Assembly (NCBI GenBank): GCA_963922335.1
Contig: CAWUIB010000003.1
Coordinates: 124,001 to 188,000 of the forward strand
Source of the DNA: CALBPI01 sp963922335
GTDB lineage: Bacteria > Pseudomonadota > Gammaproteobacteria > Steroidobacterales > Woeseiaceae
Length of the DNA: 64,000 nucleotides
Direction of reading: 5' to 3'
Both the position numbers and the translations under genes were made by a program. The notes under the pieces were generated by a model, which was not told where the DNA came from, ran no database searches, and saw only the letters and a list, made by a program, of their open reading frames with translations. Positions 8,712-16,393 of the stretch are shown here, piece after piece. Positions within the stretch are counted from its first letter, which is position 1, and every line of letters starts with the position of its first letter.

Positions 8712-8727
8712 CTTACCCGTTGGTAAG
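8712..8727. promoter_or_regulatory. Candidate TetR operator
   Basis: CTTACC-CGTT-GGTAAG is a 6-bp inverted repeat lying 17 bp before the GTG start of the TetR gene and in the shared region with the divergent DUF2059 gene. TTAC...GTAA arms of this form are common among TetR-family operators. Autoregulation is inferred. Confidence 0.5.
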
Positions 8728-8744
8728 TCAAGATTGGTGATCGC

Positions 8745-9341
8745 GTGAGCGACACGAGAGATCAGATTCTGGACGCTGCGGAGCAACAGTTTGCTGACCG
8801 CGGCTTCTACGGCGTCAGTCTGGCCAACATCGCCGAGACTCTCGGCGTCACCAAGCAGGCACTGTTGCACTACTTTGGCACCAAAGAGCGTCTTTACGGA
8901 TCGGTTCTCGATCGCATATCTAAAGACTTTCTGAATGCGCTGCATACACAGCAGATGCAGACACTGGAGCCTGAAGAACAGTTACGCTCGTTCCTCCGCG
9001 ATCTGCTCGATCGATCTTCAAGGGATGCATCTCGAGACCGACTGCTCGTGCGCGAGCTGCTCGACAATAGTGAGCGGGCGGCAGAAGCCGGTGCCTGGTA
9101 CATGCGCGATTTTCTCGACGCACTCACCCAAGTACTCAAGACGTGTTACGGCTGGGACCAGGCGACAGACGCTGAGGCGTTTTGCGCTGTTTACCAACTG
9201 GTGGGCGCCGCTTCTTACTATGCGATCTCCGAACCGACACTCACCGGGCTTGGCGGAGAGGAAGGGTATCGCGCCATCACCGAACAATTTGGGCGCCAAC
9301 ATGAGCTACTGATCGACGCTGTGCTGTCGCGGTACCGTTGA
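8745..9341 (+). CDS. TetR family transcriptional regulator
   Basis: 198 residues beginning at a GTG. The N-terminal domain is a classic TetR helix-turn-helix (TRDQILDAAEQQFADRGFYG, then VSLANIAETLGVTKQALLHY), with recognition helix at about residues 35-42. The C-terminal domain is all helical and would bind a small ligand; its identity is not evident. The gene converges on, and overlaps by 36 bp, the DUF998 gene. Its own promoter region holds a CTTACC/GGTAAG palindrome. Possible targets are itself and the divergent DUF2059 gene. Confidence 0.93.
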   Translation: MSDTRDQILDAAEQQFADRGFYGVSLANIAETLGVTKQALLHYFGTKERLYGSVLDRISKDFLNALHTQQMQTLEPEEQLRSFLRDLLDRSSRDASRDRLLVRELLDNSERAAEAGAWYMRDFLDALTQVLKTCYGWDQATDAEAFCAVYQLVGAASYYAISEPTLTGLGGEEGYRAITEQFGRQHELLIDAVLSRYR

Positions 9342-9929
9342 CTCTGTCAGGGCTTTGTTACTCTGTAGCAGAGCCACTGCACTGATCCACCCAAAGATGA
9401 TCAACAGAATCAATCGATGTGCCAGCGGCGGGGAAACGAGCTCTGCGGATACCAGCATCACGGGAAGAAAAACCATCAGACTTGCGCGGCTCGTCCAGTA
9501 GCGAATCCGTACGTCGATTCGATCCATGCTGCTGACTCGTGCGAGGGCGCCACACCAGCCGGCGAGGGAAATACAGATCGACGCAAAATGAGCCTTGGAC
9601 AGTGCGGCATTTGCATCCATCGGATCTGTAGGCGCCGCTGCAATCGCAAAGCCAAGGCCAGCGATCACCAGACAAGCACCGCTAACGCGATCTTTAAGAC
9701 TTAGGCCGAGTGTCGCGCCGAAAATGGCTAGCAGCAGACCGGGAACCACGAAACCTGAGATGTTCCACGCTGTCGCATACGGCGCGCCGCGCGCGCCGAG
9801 CATGCTGATGTAATCGTTTAGCCAGTCGAAATCCGGGGTTAACGCGGCAAAGGTAAGAAAGGACGCGGCAAACGTTCCGACCGCAAGCAATCCACAGAGT
9901 CTGGCCGCATTCTGTGCACGCTCTTGCAC
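9306..9929 (-). CDS. DUF998 family integral membrane protein
   Basis: 207 residues with about six hydrophobic segments. The sequence after the first helix, 'LTPDFDWLNDYISMLGARGA', matches the DUF998 signature in the first extracytoplasmic loop. Members are small six-helix inner membrane proteins of unknown function. It ends inside the convergent TetR gene and starts only 6 bp downstream of the small hypothetical gene 9936-10349, so the two are probably co-transcribed. Confidence 0.78.
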   Translation of the reverse strand: MQERAQNAARLCGLLAVGTFAASFLTFAALTPDFDWLNDYISMLGARGAPYATAWNISGFVVPGLLLAIFGATLGLSLKDRVSGACLVIAGLGFAIAAAPTDPMDANAALSKAHFASICISLAGWCGALARVSSMDRIDVRIRYWTSRASLMVFLPVMLVSAELVSPPLAHRLILLIIFGWISAVALLQSNKALTESTVPRQHSVDQ

Positions 9930-9935
9930 AGTACG

Positions 9936-10349
9936 TCAGTTGATGACAGGAAACACAAAAACACTGCCATCGGCGACCGATAAGTTCTCGAGGTCCAGAG
10001 ACAGACTTTGACCCTGGCGCACTACGGGCAGGCGAATCTCGGTGCAGTCGTTCGCAGCATTCTCCATGAAGGCTACGATGCATTGATCAGCAAAATCCGC
10101 ATACGACATGCAGCAGGCGACAATCTGGCCGAGCTCGGCTTGAGCCGATAGTGTTTTCTTCATCGCCTTCAGTGTGTCGCGCAGCGCATCACGCTCATCT
10201 GATGCACCCGCGATGGTCGCAACCTGCCCCTCGTCGTCTAGCGTTAGTGCCATGGGCGGCAGCGATTCGCCACCGGCAAGTGCACCCGACATGTGCGTCA
10301 CCAGATGGGTCAGCATTTCGTGGAATTGTGCGTTGGCTGAGTCACTCAT
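9936..10349 (-). CDS. Hypothetical protein, 137 aa
   Basis: Not recognised. Soluble with no signal peptide. The N-terminal half is amphipathic-helical, the middle is a charged helix (DERDALRDTLKAMKKTLSAQ), and the C-terminal part is strand-like. It begins with a normal ATG and lies 6 bp upstream of the DUF998 gene on the same strand. Codon usage looks like its neighbours, so I take it as a real gene of unknown role. Confidence 0.65.
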   Translation of the reverse strand: MSDSANAQFHEMLTHLVTHMSGALAGGESLPPMALTLDDEGQVATIAGASDERDALRDTLKAMKKTLSAQAELGQIVACCMSYADFADQCIVAFMENAANDCTEIRLPVVRQGQSLSLDLENLSVADGSVFVFPVIN

Positions 10350-10411
10350 TGCTCGGCTCCTCCCCGTCTGCCGCTATCCTCGCCTCGAGTACGGCCGAGG
10401 TCAATCGCGAT

Positions 10412-10972
10412 TCATGGCGCGGTCAGCTTGATGATGCAGCGCTCTTTGCCGAGCCGCTCTTCGATCTCGTCGTCCAAAGCGAAATGCTCCGGATCAAACG
10501 CCTTCATGCTAACGGCAGCCTGCTGACGCAATTCGCGCCGTTTCAGCGCCGCAGCATATCGACGAACGTCGTCATGGGTTTCAAGAATTAGCGGCGGCAC
10601 TTTCACCAATCTGCCATCCTCGCCTTTCGCCACCATGGTGAAGTAGCTGGTGTTCGTGTGTCGGGTCACACGTGTTTGTACATTTTCTGACGTGACTCTC
10701 ATTCCCACGACAATCGAACTGCCACCGACGAAATTCACCGAAGCCTGAAACACCAGAAGCTCGCCAACGTCTACCGGTTGGAGGAAGTTCACTGTATCGA
10801 CCGAAACAGTGACGCAGTAGGTTCCTGCATGACGGCTGGCGCAGGTGTAGGCGACCTTGTCCATGAGCGACAGGACATAGCCGCCGTGGACCTTGCCACC
10901 GAAGTTGGTGTGTGCCGGCACCATCAACTCAGTAATAGTGGTCGATGAGAAGCTGACGGGATGTCCTTGCAT
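10412..10972 (-). CDS. Acyl-CoA thioesterase, hot-dog fold
   Basis: 186 residues. A single hot-dog domain carries the acyl-CoA hydrolase signature 'MVPAHTNFGGKVHGGYVLSLMDKVAY', in which the Asn-Phe-Gly-Gly and the Asp of LMD are typical of YciA/BFIT-type enzymes. 'VSVDTVNFLQPVDVGELLVFQASV' follows. It hydrolyses acyl-CoA to free acid and CoA. The frame is open to 11164, but that would overlap the divergent tpm gene. The family start matches the ATG at 10972; ATG 11005 has no ribosome site. The roughly 40-residue C-terminal tail is charged and helical. Chain-length preference cannot be read. Confidence 0.9.
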   Translation of the reverse strand: MQGHPVSFSSTTITELMVPAHTNFGGKVHGGYVLSLMDKVAYTCASRHAGTYCVTVSVDTVNFLQPVDVGELLVFQASVNFVGGSSIVVGMRVTSENVQTRVTRHTNTSYFTMVAKGEDGRLVKVPPLILETHDDVRRYAAALKRRELRQQAAVSMKAFDPEHFALDDEIEERLGKERCIIKLTAP

Positions 10973-11074
10973 GGCGGAGTTCTCTAACGGGCGATAGCGC
11001 AGCATAGGTGGAAACGCGCGCTTTGCGAAGTCACGAGACGGTACACTCGCGGTTTTGAAACGGTCGAGGAGTCG

Positions 11075-11719
11075 ATGATGCAGCCAGAGTTTTGGCACGA
11101 GCGTTGGCGCGAGAACAACATCGGTTTCCACGAGGGCAAGCCCAACGCCTATCTGTCGGCACACTTTTCAAAGCTTGCGTTGCCACGCGGTAGTCGGGTT
11201 TTTGTGCCGCTCGCGGGGAAGTCTGTCGACTTAACCTGGCTGGAAGAGCAGGGCTATCGGGTAGTTGCCATCGAGTTGGATGAAACCGCGGTGCGAGCAT
11301 TCTTCAACGAGATCGATGTCACGACGCTAGTGACTGAGGTGGGTGCCCTGGCGCGCTACCAATCCGGGAATATCGAATTCTACGCCGGGGATATCTTTGA
11401 TTTGAGTCACGACACCCTCGGCACTGTTGATGCGATTTATGATCGCGCCGCGCTGGTCGCGTTGCCGGAGCCGATGCGATTTCGCTATGCAACCCATCTG
11501 CGTTCACTGACCAATTGCGCTCCGCAGCTACTGGTGTCGTTTGATTACGACCAGTCCCAAACCGCGGGTCCACCGTTTTCGGTTGACCGGATTGCCATCG
11601 AATCCATGTACGGTGAGTACTATCGAAAAACGTTACTTGCTGAGTCCGAGATTACCGGGAGGCTTTCTGGGCGTTGCAGTGGTATGGAGCAGTGCTGGCT
11701 ACTAAACCCACGCACGTAG
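11075..11719 (+). CDS. tpm: Thiopurine S-methyltransferase
   Basis: 214 residues, full length for bacterial TPMT. It has the family opening 'PEFWHERWRENNIGFHEGKPN', the SAM-binding core 'VFVPLAGKSVDLTWLEEQGYRVVAIELDETAVRAFF', and 'VDAIYDRAALVALPEPMR' and 'YDQSQTAGPPFSV', all diagnostic. The enzyme transfers methyl from S-adenosylmethionine to thiols, and bacterial members also methylate selenium and tellurium compounds. Two ATGs at 11075 and 11078 are possible, with GAGGA just upstream. The promoter region is shared with the divergent thioesterase gene. Confidence 0.93.
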   Translation: MMQPEFWHERWRENNIGFHEGKPNAYLSAHFSKLALPRGSRVFVPLAGKSVDLTWLEEQGYRVVAIELDETAVRAFFNEIDVTTLVTEVGALARYQSGNIEFYAGDIFDLSHDTLGTVDAIYDRAALVALPEPMRFRYATHLRSLTNCAPQLLVSFDYDQSQTAGPPFSVDRIAIESMYGEYYRKTLLAESEITGRLSGRCSGMEQCWLLNPRT

Positions 11720-11722
11720 TGT

Positions 11723-12730
11723 CTATTCGCGAACGATATCGCCGGGCTTAAGAATCCCGGCCTCAACGAGGGGTCGAGTCGGTATCGTCCATACCTGCAG
11801 TAGTCCCTCCGATTCGTCGTCAAACGCGCGCGATGAGGTGAAGACCAGCTGCTCACCGTCCGGCGTGAATCGAGCGCCTGCATCATAAGCACTTGAGTTG
11901 ACCAGTGGGCCCAGATTCTGGGGTTCGCTCCAGACACCACCGCGATTGCGCGAAATGAAGATATCGTCGTCACCTTCGCCGCCGCGATCCGGGTAGGCGA
12001 GCAGCATGACTGTGCCCGCCGGATTGATCCATCCCAACTGATCGCGCCCTGTCGAGTTGATCGGAGCGGGTAACGGTTCCGCTTTCATGAAGCCGCCATT
12101 GCCGTCACTTCTGGCGAGAAAGACATCGCGTTCGCCAACAGCGTCAGCACGTTCATCCCAGAAATAGAGATCTCCGCTTCGGGTCAATGTGCCCGCGCTC
12201 TGCACATGAAACGCACTGCGATTCTTTAGCGCGCCAGCGCGCGGTCGATTGATATCGGCACCTTCGATGGCGACTGGGCGTGCAGTTGTGTCAGTGAGGT
12301 CAAGGGTGAACAGGTCAAAGTTCTCGGAGATGTCGAGGTCTTTGTACTTCTCCTGCGGTGCCGTCCAGGTGAAAACCAGGGTCTTGCCATCCGGCGACAC
12401 ACTCGGCCAGTCGACTCGAAAATTGCCGAGGTCAGCAACGCGAGTAGCGTCTCGCCAGACGCCATCGATCTGCTCGCTTTTGTAAAGTAACTGTGGGCAC
12501 TGCCAAACCCGCGGGCAAGCAGCTCGAGAAAAATAAGCGGTCTTGCCGTCAGGGGTGAATGCTGGTGATAGCGTCACCTCGCCAAGCCTTGATACCGCGC
12601 CTGGTGCGAACCGCATCGCGGAGTCCGCTTCGGTTTCTGCGCCAGCGTTCGCGATGCTAATAAATGCGATCGCTGCGACAAAGGTTCTGGTGATGCTCGG
12701 CATGATCACGCTCACAGTTCGCTTGATCAT
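11723..12730 (-). CDS. Exported TolB-like beta-propeller (PD40) protein
   Basis: 335 residues. A signal peptide ends near 'SIANAGAE', and an ATG nine codons in (12703) would give a tighter one. The mature protein is a beta-propeller of PD40/TolB-type repeats, each with an 'SPDGKTLVFTW' or 'FTPDGEQLVFTSSR' pattern, seen at least four times. Such proteins are periplasmic or secreted; many act as binding platforms and some are lyases or peptidase-linked, but I see no catalytic motif. It converges on tpm with a 3-bp gap. The specific role is unknown. Confidence 0.8.
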   Translation of the reverse strand: MIKRTVSVIMPSITRTFVAAIAFISIANAGAETEADSAMRFAPGAVSRLGEVTLSPAFTPDGKTAYFSRAACPRVWQCPQLLYKSEQIDGVWRDATRVADLGNFRVDWPSVSPDGKTLVFTWTAPQEKYKDLDISENFDLFTLDLTDTTARPVAIEGADINRPRAGALKNRSAFHVQSAGTLTRSGDLYFWDERADAVGERDVFLARSDGNGGFMKAEPLPAPINSTGRDQLGWINPAGTVMLLAYPDRGGEGDDDIFISRNRGGVWSEPQNLGPLVNSSAYDAGARFTPDGEQLVFTSSRAFDDESEGLLQVWTIPTRPLVEAGILKPGDIVRE

Positions 12731-12780
12731 GGCTTCGGTGGGATCGACGAAAAGGATGCAGGCAGCGGCTGGCCCGGCTG

Positions 12781-13518
12781 TTAATCGCCCGAGTTAGCGT
12801 GCATCGCGTAGATTTTGCTCCAGCCCTTCTCGATCTCGTCGGCGAGTTCTATCAGTGCCTCGCGCTCGGTCCCGACGCGCAGCTCGTCGACCACGCGCGC
12901 ATTGCTCCAGACGTTCGCCGCGCTTTCGTCTGCGCTAGTCGCCTCCGCGAGTCCGTAGATAAATTCGGTACGCACGTCATAAATGACAGCCGATGCTGTC
13001 GTTGTGACGGTGATTTTCTTGTTGTTGAGAAAACCGAGCGCAACCGTATTGAGCGGTCGAAAGCGACGATCGCCAACCTGGAAGTTGGTGTCGAACGTAT
13101 ACAAGAGCAACATGTCTGCGCGCAGTCGTGCTGCGGCCTCTCGCAGCGCTTCGATAGAGTCCAGTTCTGTTGGCAGCAACAGTCGATTCAGCGGACCGAT
13201 ACCAGCAACGCCTTCCATCGCACTTAACTGGAGCAGTGCCTTTTCGGTCGCCTCATTTCGATCGAGCACAACGCTGTAGCGACCGTAACCGTATCCCGTT
13301 GTATCCATTGACCGGTAGCCTGGCGCTTGAATCTGCACGACCGCGATGCTCGCCGGAAAGTTAGCGGCCGGCTCTTGCGCCATCAGACGATTGATTTCGG
13401 GCGTGGACAAATCGTTGATTGCTACTGGTCCACCGGGCGTGGTGTAGCTGGCACAACCACACAATAGTGCAGTAAGAAAAAGAACGCTGATTCGCCGCAT
13501 CATGAAACAGTTCCGCAA
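12781..13518 (-). CDS. Lipoprotein of unknown function
   Basis: 245 residues. A type II signal peptide with lipobox LLCGC is present, so it is lipid-anchored. The start may be the ATG at 13518 or the paired ATGs five or six codons later. The mature part has a repeated ALLQLSAMEGVAGIGPLNRLLLP-type pattern and 'LREAAARLRADMLLLYTFDT', as in outer-membrane assembly-type or CsgG-like lipoproteins, followed by strands and a charged helical tail. It lies 48 bp downstream of the 5'-nucleotidase-like gene on the same strand. Function is not assigned. Confidence 0.72.
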   Translation of the reverse strand: MRNCFMMRRISVLFLTALLCGCASYTTPGGPVAINDLSTPEINRLMAQEPAANFPASIAVVQIQAPGYRSMDTTGYGYGRYSVVLDRNEATEKALLQLSAMEGVAGIGPLNRLLLPTELDSIEALREAAARLRADMLLLYTFDTNFQVGDRRFRPLNTVALGFLNNKKITVTTTASAVIYDVRTEFIYGLAEATSADESAANVWSNARVVDELRVGTEREALIELADEIEKGWSKIYAMHANSGD

Positions 13519-13566
13519 TGAGTTGTTGTTCTACGGCTTAGTCAACGCGGCTCGCGATTTAGTTCC

Positions 13567-15516
13567 TTACCGAATATCAAGACGCACGATTCTGGAGTCC
13601 TGCGCCGCTGGCGTATCCGCCGCCTCAAACATTTTCTCACCGTCAACCGGATAGTTTGCCGCGAGAAACTCGGCCAATGCATCCTGCTCTGATCCGGGTA
13701 CGGCGAACTGCATTGCCCCCGGGTCACTTAGCACCGTCGGGAGCTCTATCCGCTCGGCACTCTCGTCTTGCGGAAAGGGATAACCATCACCTCCGTCTGC
13801 AAGGACGTTGAGGGTGACCAGCCGAAACGTCTTATCCGCGTTTTGTGTATTGCCATCCACGACGAGGGGGATTGGTGTATCCGCGCCGGTGACGGTCGCG
13901 TTGACGATTCGCGATCCCGCAGGCCGGCGCGCATCGTAACTAAACTCGACTCCGCTGACTTGCGGGAATCGACCGGAAACACTGGGCACTGCAGCCACGC
14001 CATGCTCCAGAAGTTGGCGGAGGTTCGCTCCGGTGACGGTCAGTAGCGAAAGGTCGTTGTTAAAGCGCAGCGTGGTCTGGATCGCCAAAGCCCCTATGAT
14101 CCCGTCGGTCGGCGGCATCGGTACGGCCTCCGTGCCACCGGGAGGTACGATGCGCGAGCCAATGTTCGCGCGAATGCCGCCGCCATTCTTGAGCGAGACC
14201 GCGACACTGGAGTCGTATCCGCGAGCCGCGATGAGATTGGCATCAGCTGTGAGGTTGCCGAGGTTGGTCTCTTCAGTGCGAACGCCCGGATCGCGGTCGC
14301 CTTCGAGGAAGACCCGCGTCAAACCAACCGGCGCATCAATGCGCTTGAGTGTCGTTTGTGCGATGTCGACCAGAGCGTCGACATCCGGGTTGCTCGGCGG
14401 CGCACCGAACGCTTCAAATGACGCAGCGTCTGTCGCGTAGGCGCCATTAATATCAGGATCGAGCGCTGCCATATCGATCTTGCCGGCAGTATCGAAACTC
14501 ACCACCAGACGGCCAAGATATTTGTAGTCGCCATCGATGTTGATCAGCAAAACGGGCTCGCCGCTCGGGCTGGAGAACAGCGTCGGATATTCGCCCTGAG
14601 GTTGGTCGCCAGGATACAGACGATCCGTTGCGTCGATGAGACGCGTGTTCGAGCCCCCAGCGATGATGATATCGACGCCATCCAGCAATTGGGCAAGCTG
14701 CACCTCAACCTCAATCTCCTGCATGTGCGCGAGCATGATGATCTTGTCGACATTCAGAGCACGCAGTCGGTCAACACTCGGCTGCAGTTCGGCGGCGAGT
14801 GCCGCTACATCAAAGTCAGCCCGAGAAATGGCAGGCTTGACCGTAATGCCACCTTCGTTGGTGATCACGGGCAAGGTGGGTGTCGTTGCGCCAATGATGC
14901 CGATCGTGTGACCGTCACGTTCGATAAGGGCCGTCCCCGCCAAACGACCGCGACCGTCAATGGCGAGCTGCTCATCGGCGGTGATCAGGTCCGCCAGCGC
15001 ACTATCCGTGGAGAAATCCAGATTGGCCGAAAGGTAAGGGAACTGCGCTCCCGGCCATGCGTTGCTCGGTGCGAAAACGCTGGCAAAGCCACCACTGCCT
15101 GGCTCACGAGCCGTGCCTGCATCGAGTTCATGATTGCCTACTGCAGACGCTTCGAAGGCCATCGCGTTCAGCAGTGCAATGTCCAATCGACCTGCGCCAG
15201 GCTCGCCCAGTGCTGAGGCAAATTCGGATTCGCCGGCGGCGTTGAAGCGTGGGCCTGGGATGTAGTTGTCGCCAGAACTAAGCAGCACCGTGTTATTGGG
15301 GAACTCGGCCGTGAACGCCTGCACCAGCGCGGAGAATCGACCCACATTCTCCAGCGCAAGCCTGCCGTTACTGTCAGCGTCTGCGGTGTGTAAAACCTGC
15401 AGTGTGAATGCACCGTTTGAAATATCGGATGACTGTGTCACACAGCTTGTCGCGAGTATCGCCGTGGACAGAGCGATTATGAATGGCTTCATCGGCCGAT
15501 GAGTGCGAGCTGTCAT
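13567..15516 (-). CDS. 5'-nucleotidase/UshA-like metallophosphoesterase lipoprotein
   Basis: 649 residues. A lipobox-type signal (FIIALSTAILATSC) anchors it outside the cytoplasmic membrane. The N-terminal metallophosphatase domain (about 38-330) has 'LHTADADSNG', 'LLSSGDNYIPG' and 'AVGNHELDAG'. A 5'-nucleotidase C-terminal domain (about 390-610) has 'ETNLGNLTADANLIAARG' and 'NGGGIRANI'. Some canonical metal ligands are altered: D-x-H near the start reads D-A-D, and the usual GHSH and SH motifs read GGSNTR and AHMQ. It belongs to a divergent subfamily, so activity on nucleotides is not assured. ATG 15516 has GAGAA upstream; ATG 15492 is an alternative start. Confidence 0.85.
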   Translation of the reverse strand: MTARTHRPMKPFIIALSTAILATSCVTQSSDISNGAFTLQVLHTADADSNGRLALENVGRFSALVQAFTAEFPNNTVLLSSGDNYIPGPRFNAAGESEFASALGEPGAGRLDIALLNAMAFEASAVGNHELDAGTAREPGSGGFASVFAPSNAWPGAQFPYLSANLDFSTDSALADLITADEQLAIDGRGRLAGTALIERDGHTIGIIGATTPTLPVITNEGGITVKPAISRADFDVAALAAELQPSVDRLRALNVDKIIMLAHMQEIEVEVQLAQLLDGVDIIIAGGSNTRLIDATDRLYPGDQPQGEYPTLFSSPSGEPVLLINIDGDYKYLGRLVVSFDTAGKIDMAALDPDINGAYATDAASFEAFGAPPSNPDVDALVDIAQTTLKRIDAPVGLTRVFLEGDRDPGVRTEETNLGNLTADANLIAARGYDSSVAVSLKNGGGIRANIGSRIVPPGGTEAVPMPPTDGIIGALAIQTTLRFNNDLSLLTVTGANLRQLLEHGVAAVPSVSGRFPQVSGVEFSYDARRPAGSRIVNATVTGADTPIPLVVDGNTQNADKTFRLVTLNVLADGGDGYPFPQDESAERIELPTVLSDPGAMQFAVPGSEQDALAEFLAANYPVDGEKMFEAADTPAAQDSRIVRLDIR

Positions 15517-15547
15517 GTCTTGTTTTCTCGAGCGGCGAGGGGTGCGA

Positions 15548-16393
15548 TCAGGTGCGTACCGTGGATTTAATGTGTTTCAGGTTCGCAACGATGGTGAAGG
15601 TCATTATGACGAGCAGTGACCATGAACTCCATTTCTGCACGTGGACAGCTGACCACGCACCGAGTTGATCCGGGTATTTCCAGAGATCGAGGAAGGTCGA
15701 AATATTCTCGGCGATCCAGATGAAAAAGCCGATCAGGATAAAGGCGAGTAACAACGGCATCCGACGGTCGCGGTCTAGAGGACGGAAGACAACATAGGAC
15801 CGCGCGTAAAGCCCAAGTGCACAGGCGGCCAGATACCAGCGGAAATCCCCAATAAAGTGGTGGGCAAAAAAGTTCGCGTAGATCAAGCACGCGATGAGGC
15901 CGGCCATCCAGTACGGTGGGTGGTTTACGATGCGAAGATCCAGTAGCCGCCAGGCCTGAATCATATAGCTCGCCACCGCCGCATACATAAAACCGGAAAA
16001 CAGCGGGACGCCCAGAACTTTGGTGTAGGCGAAATCCGGATACGACCAAGACCCGATTGCGTCAGATGTCTTGAAGACTTCCAGCGCGAAGCCGATCAGA
16101 TGGAATAGCGTAATCGCCTTCAGTTCATCCATCGACTCTAGCTTTGCGAGCACCATCCAGCCCTGAATAGCGAGCGCGATAATCAGAAGCACATCGTATC
16201 GAGGGATGCCTAGGACACCAGCGCTCGGTACCAACATTACGGAAGCAAAAAACAGACCCGCGAACAAACAAGCTCGTGCTTCCTTGATGCCGAAGTACCA
16301 GAACTCAACAACGAATCGACGCAGACCGGACAGGCTCGGATAGCGGCGGTTTTCGAGTAGGTGTTCGTCGAGTGCCGTGAGATTGGTGATCAC
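15548..16393 (-). CDS. DUF817 family integral membrane protein
   Basis: 281 residues with about seven to eight membrane helices. The features 'EFWYFGIKEARACLFAGLFF', 'FHLIGFALEVFKTSDAIGSWSYPDF' and 'ANFFAHHFIGDFRW' are those of DUF817, a family of unknown function with conserved His and acidic residues inside helices. Its ATG overlaps the stop of the upstream ABC exporter gene by 4 bp (16390-16393), so the two are probably translated together. Confidence 0.85.
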   Translation of the reverse strand: MITNLTALDEHLLENRRYPSLSGLRRFVVEFWYFGIKEARACLFAGLFFASVMLVPSAGVLGIPRYDVLLIIALAIQGWMVLAKLESMDELKAITLFHLIGFALEVFKTSDAIGSWSYPDFAYTKVLGVPLFSGFMYAAVASYMIQAWRLLDLRIVNHPPYWMAGLIACLIYANFFAHHFIGDFRWYLAACALGLYARSYVVFRPLDRDRRMPLLLAFILIGFFIWIAENISTFLDLWKYPDQLGAWSAVHVQKWSSWSLLVIMTFTIVANLKHIKSTVRT

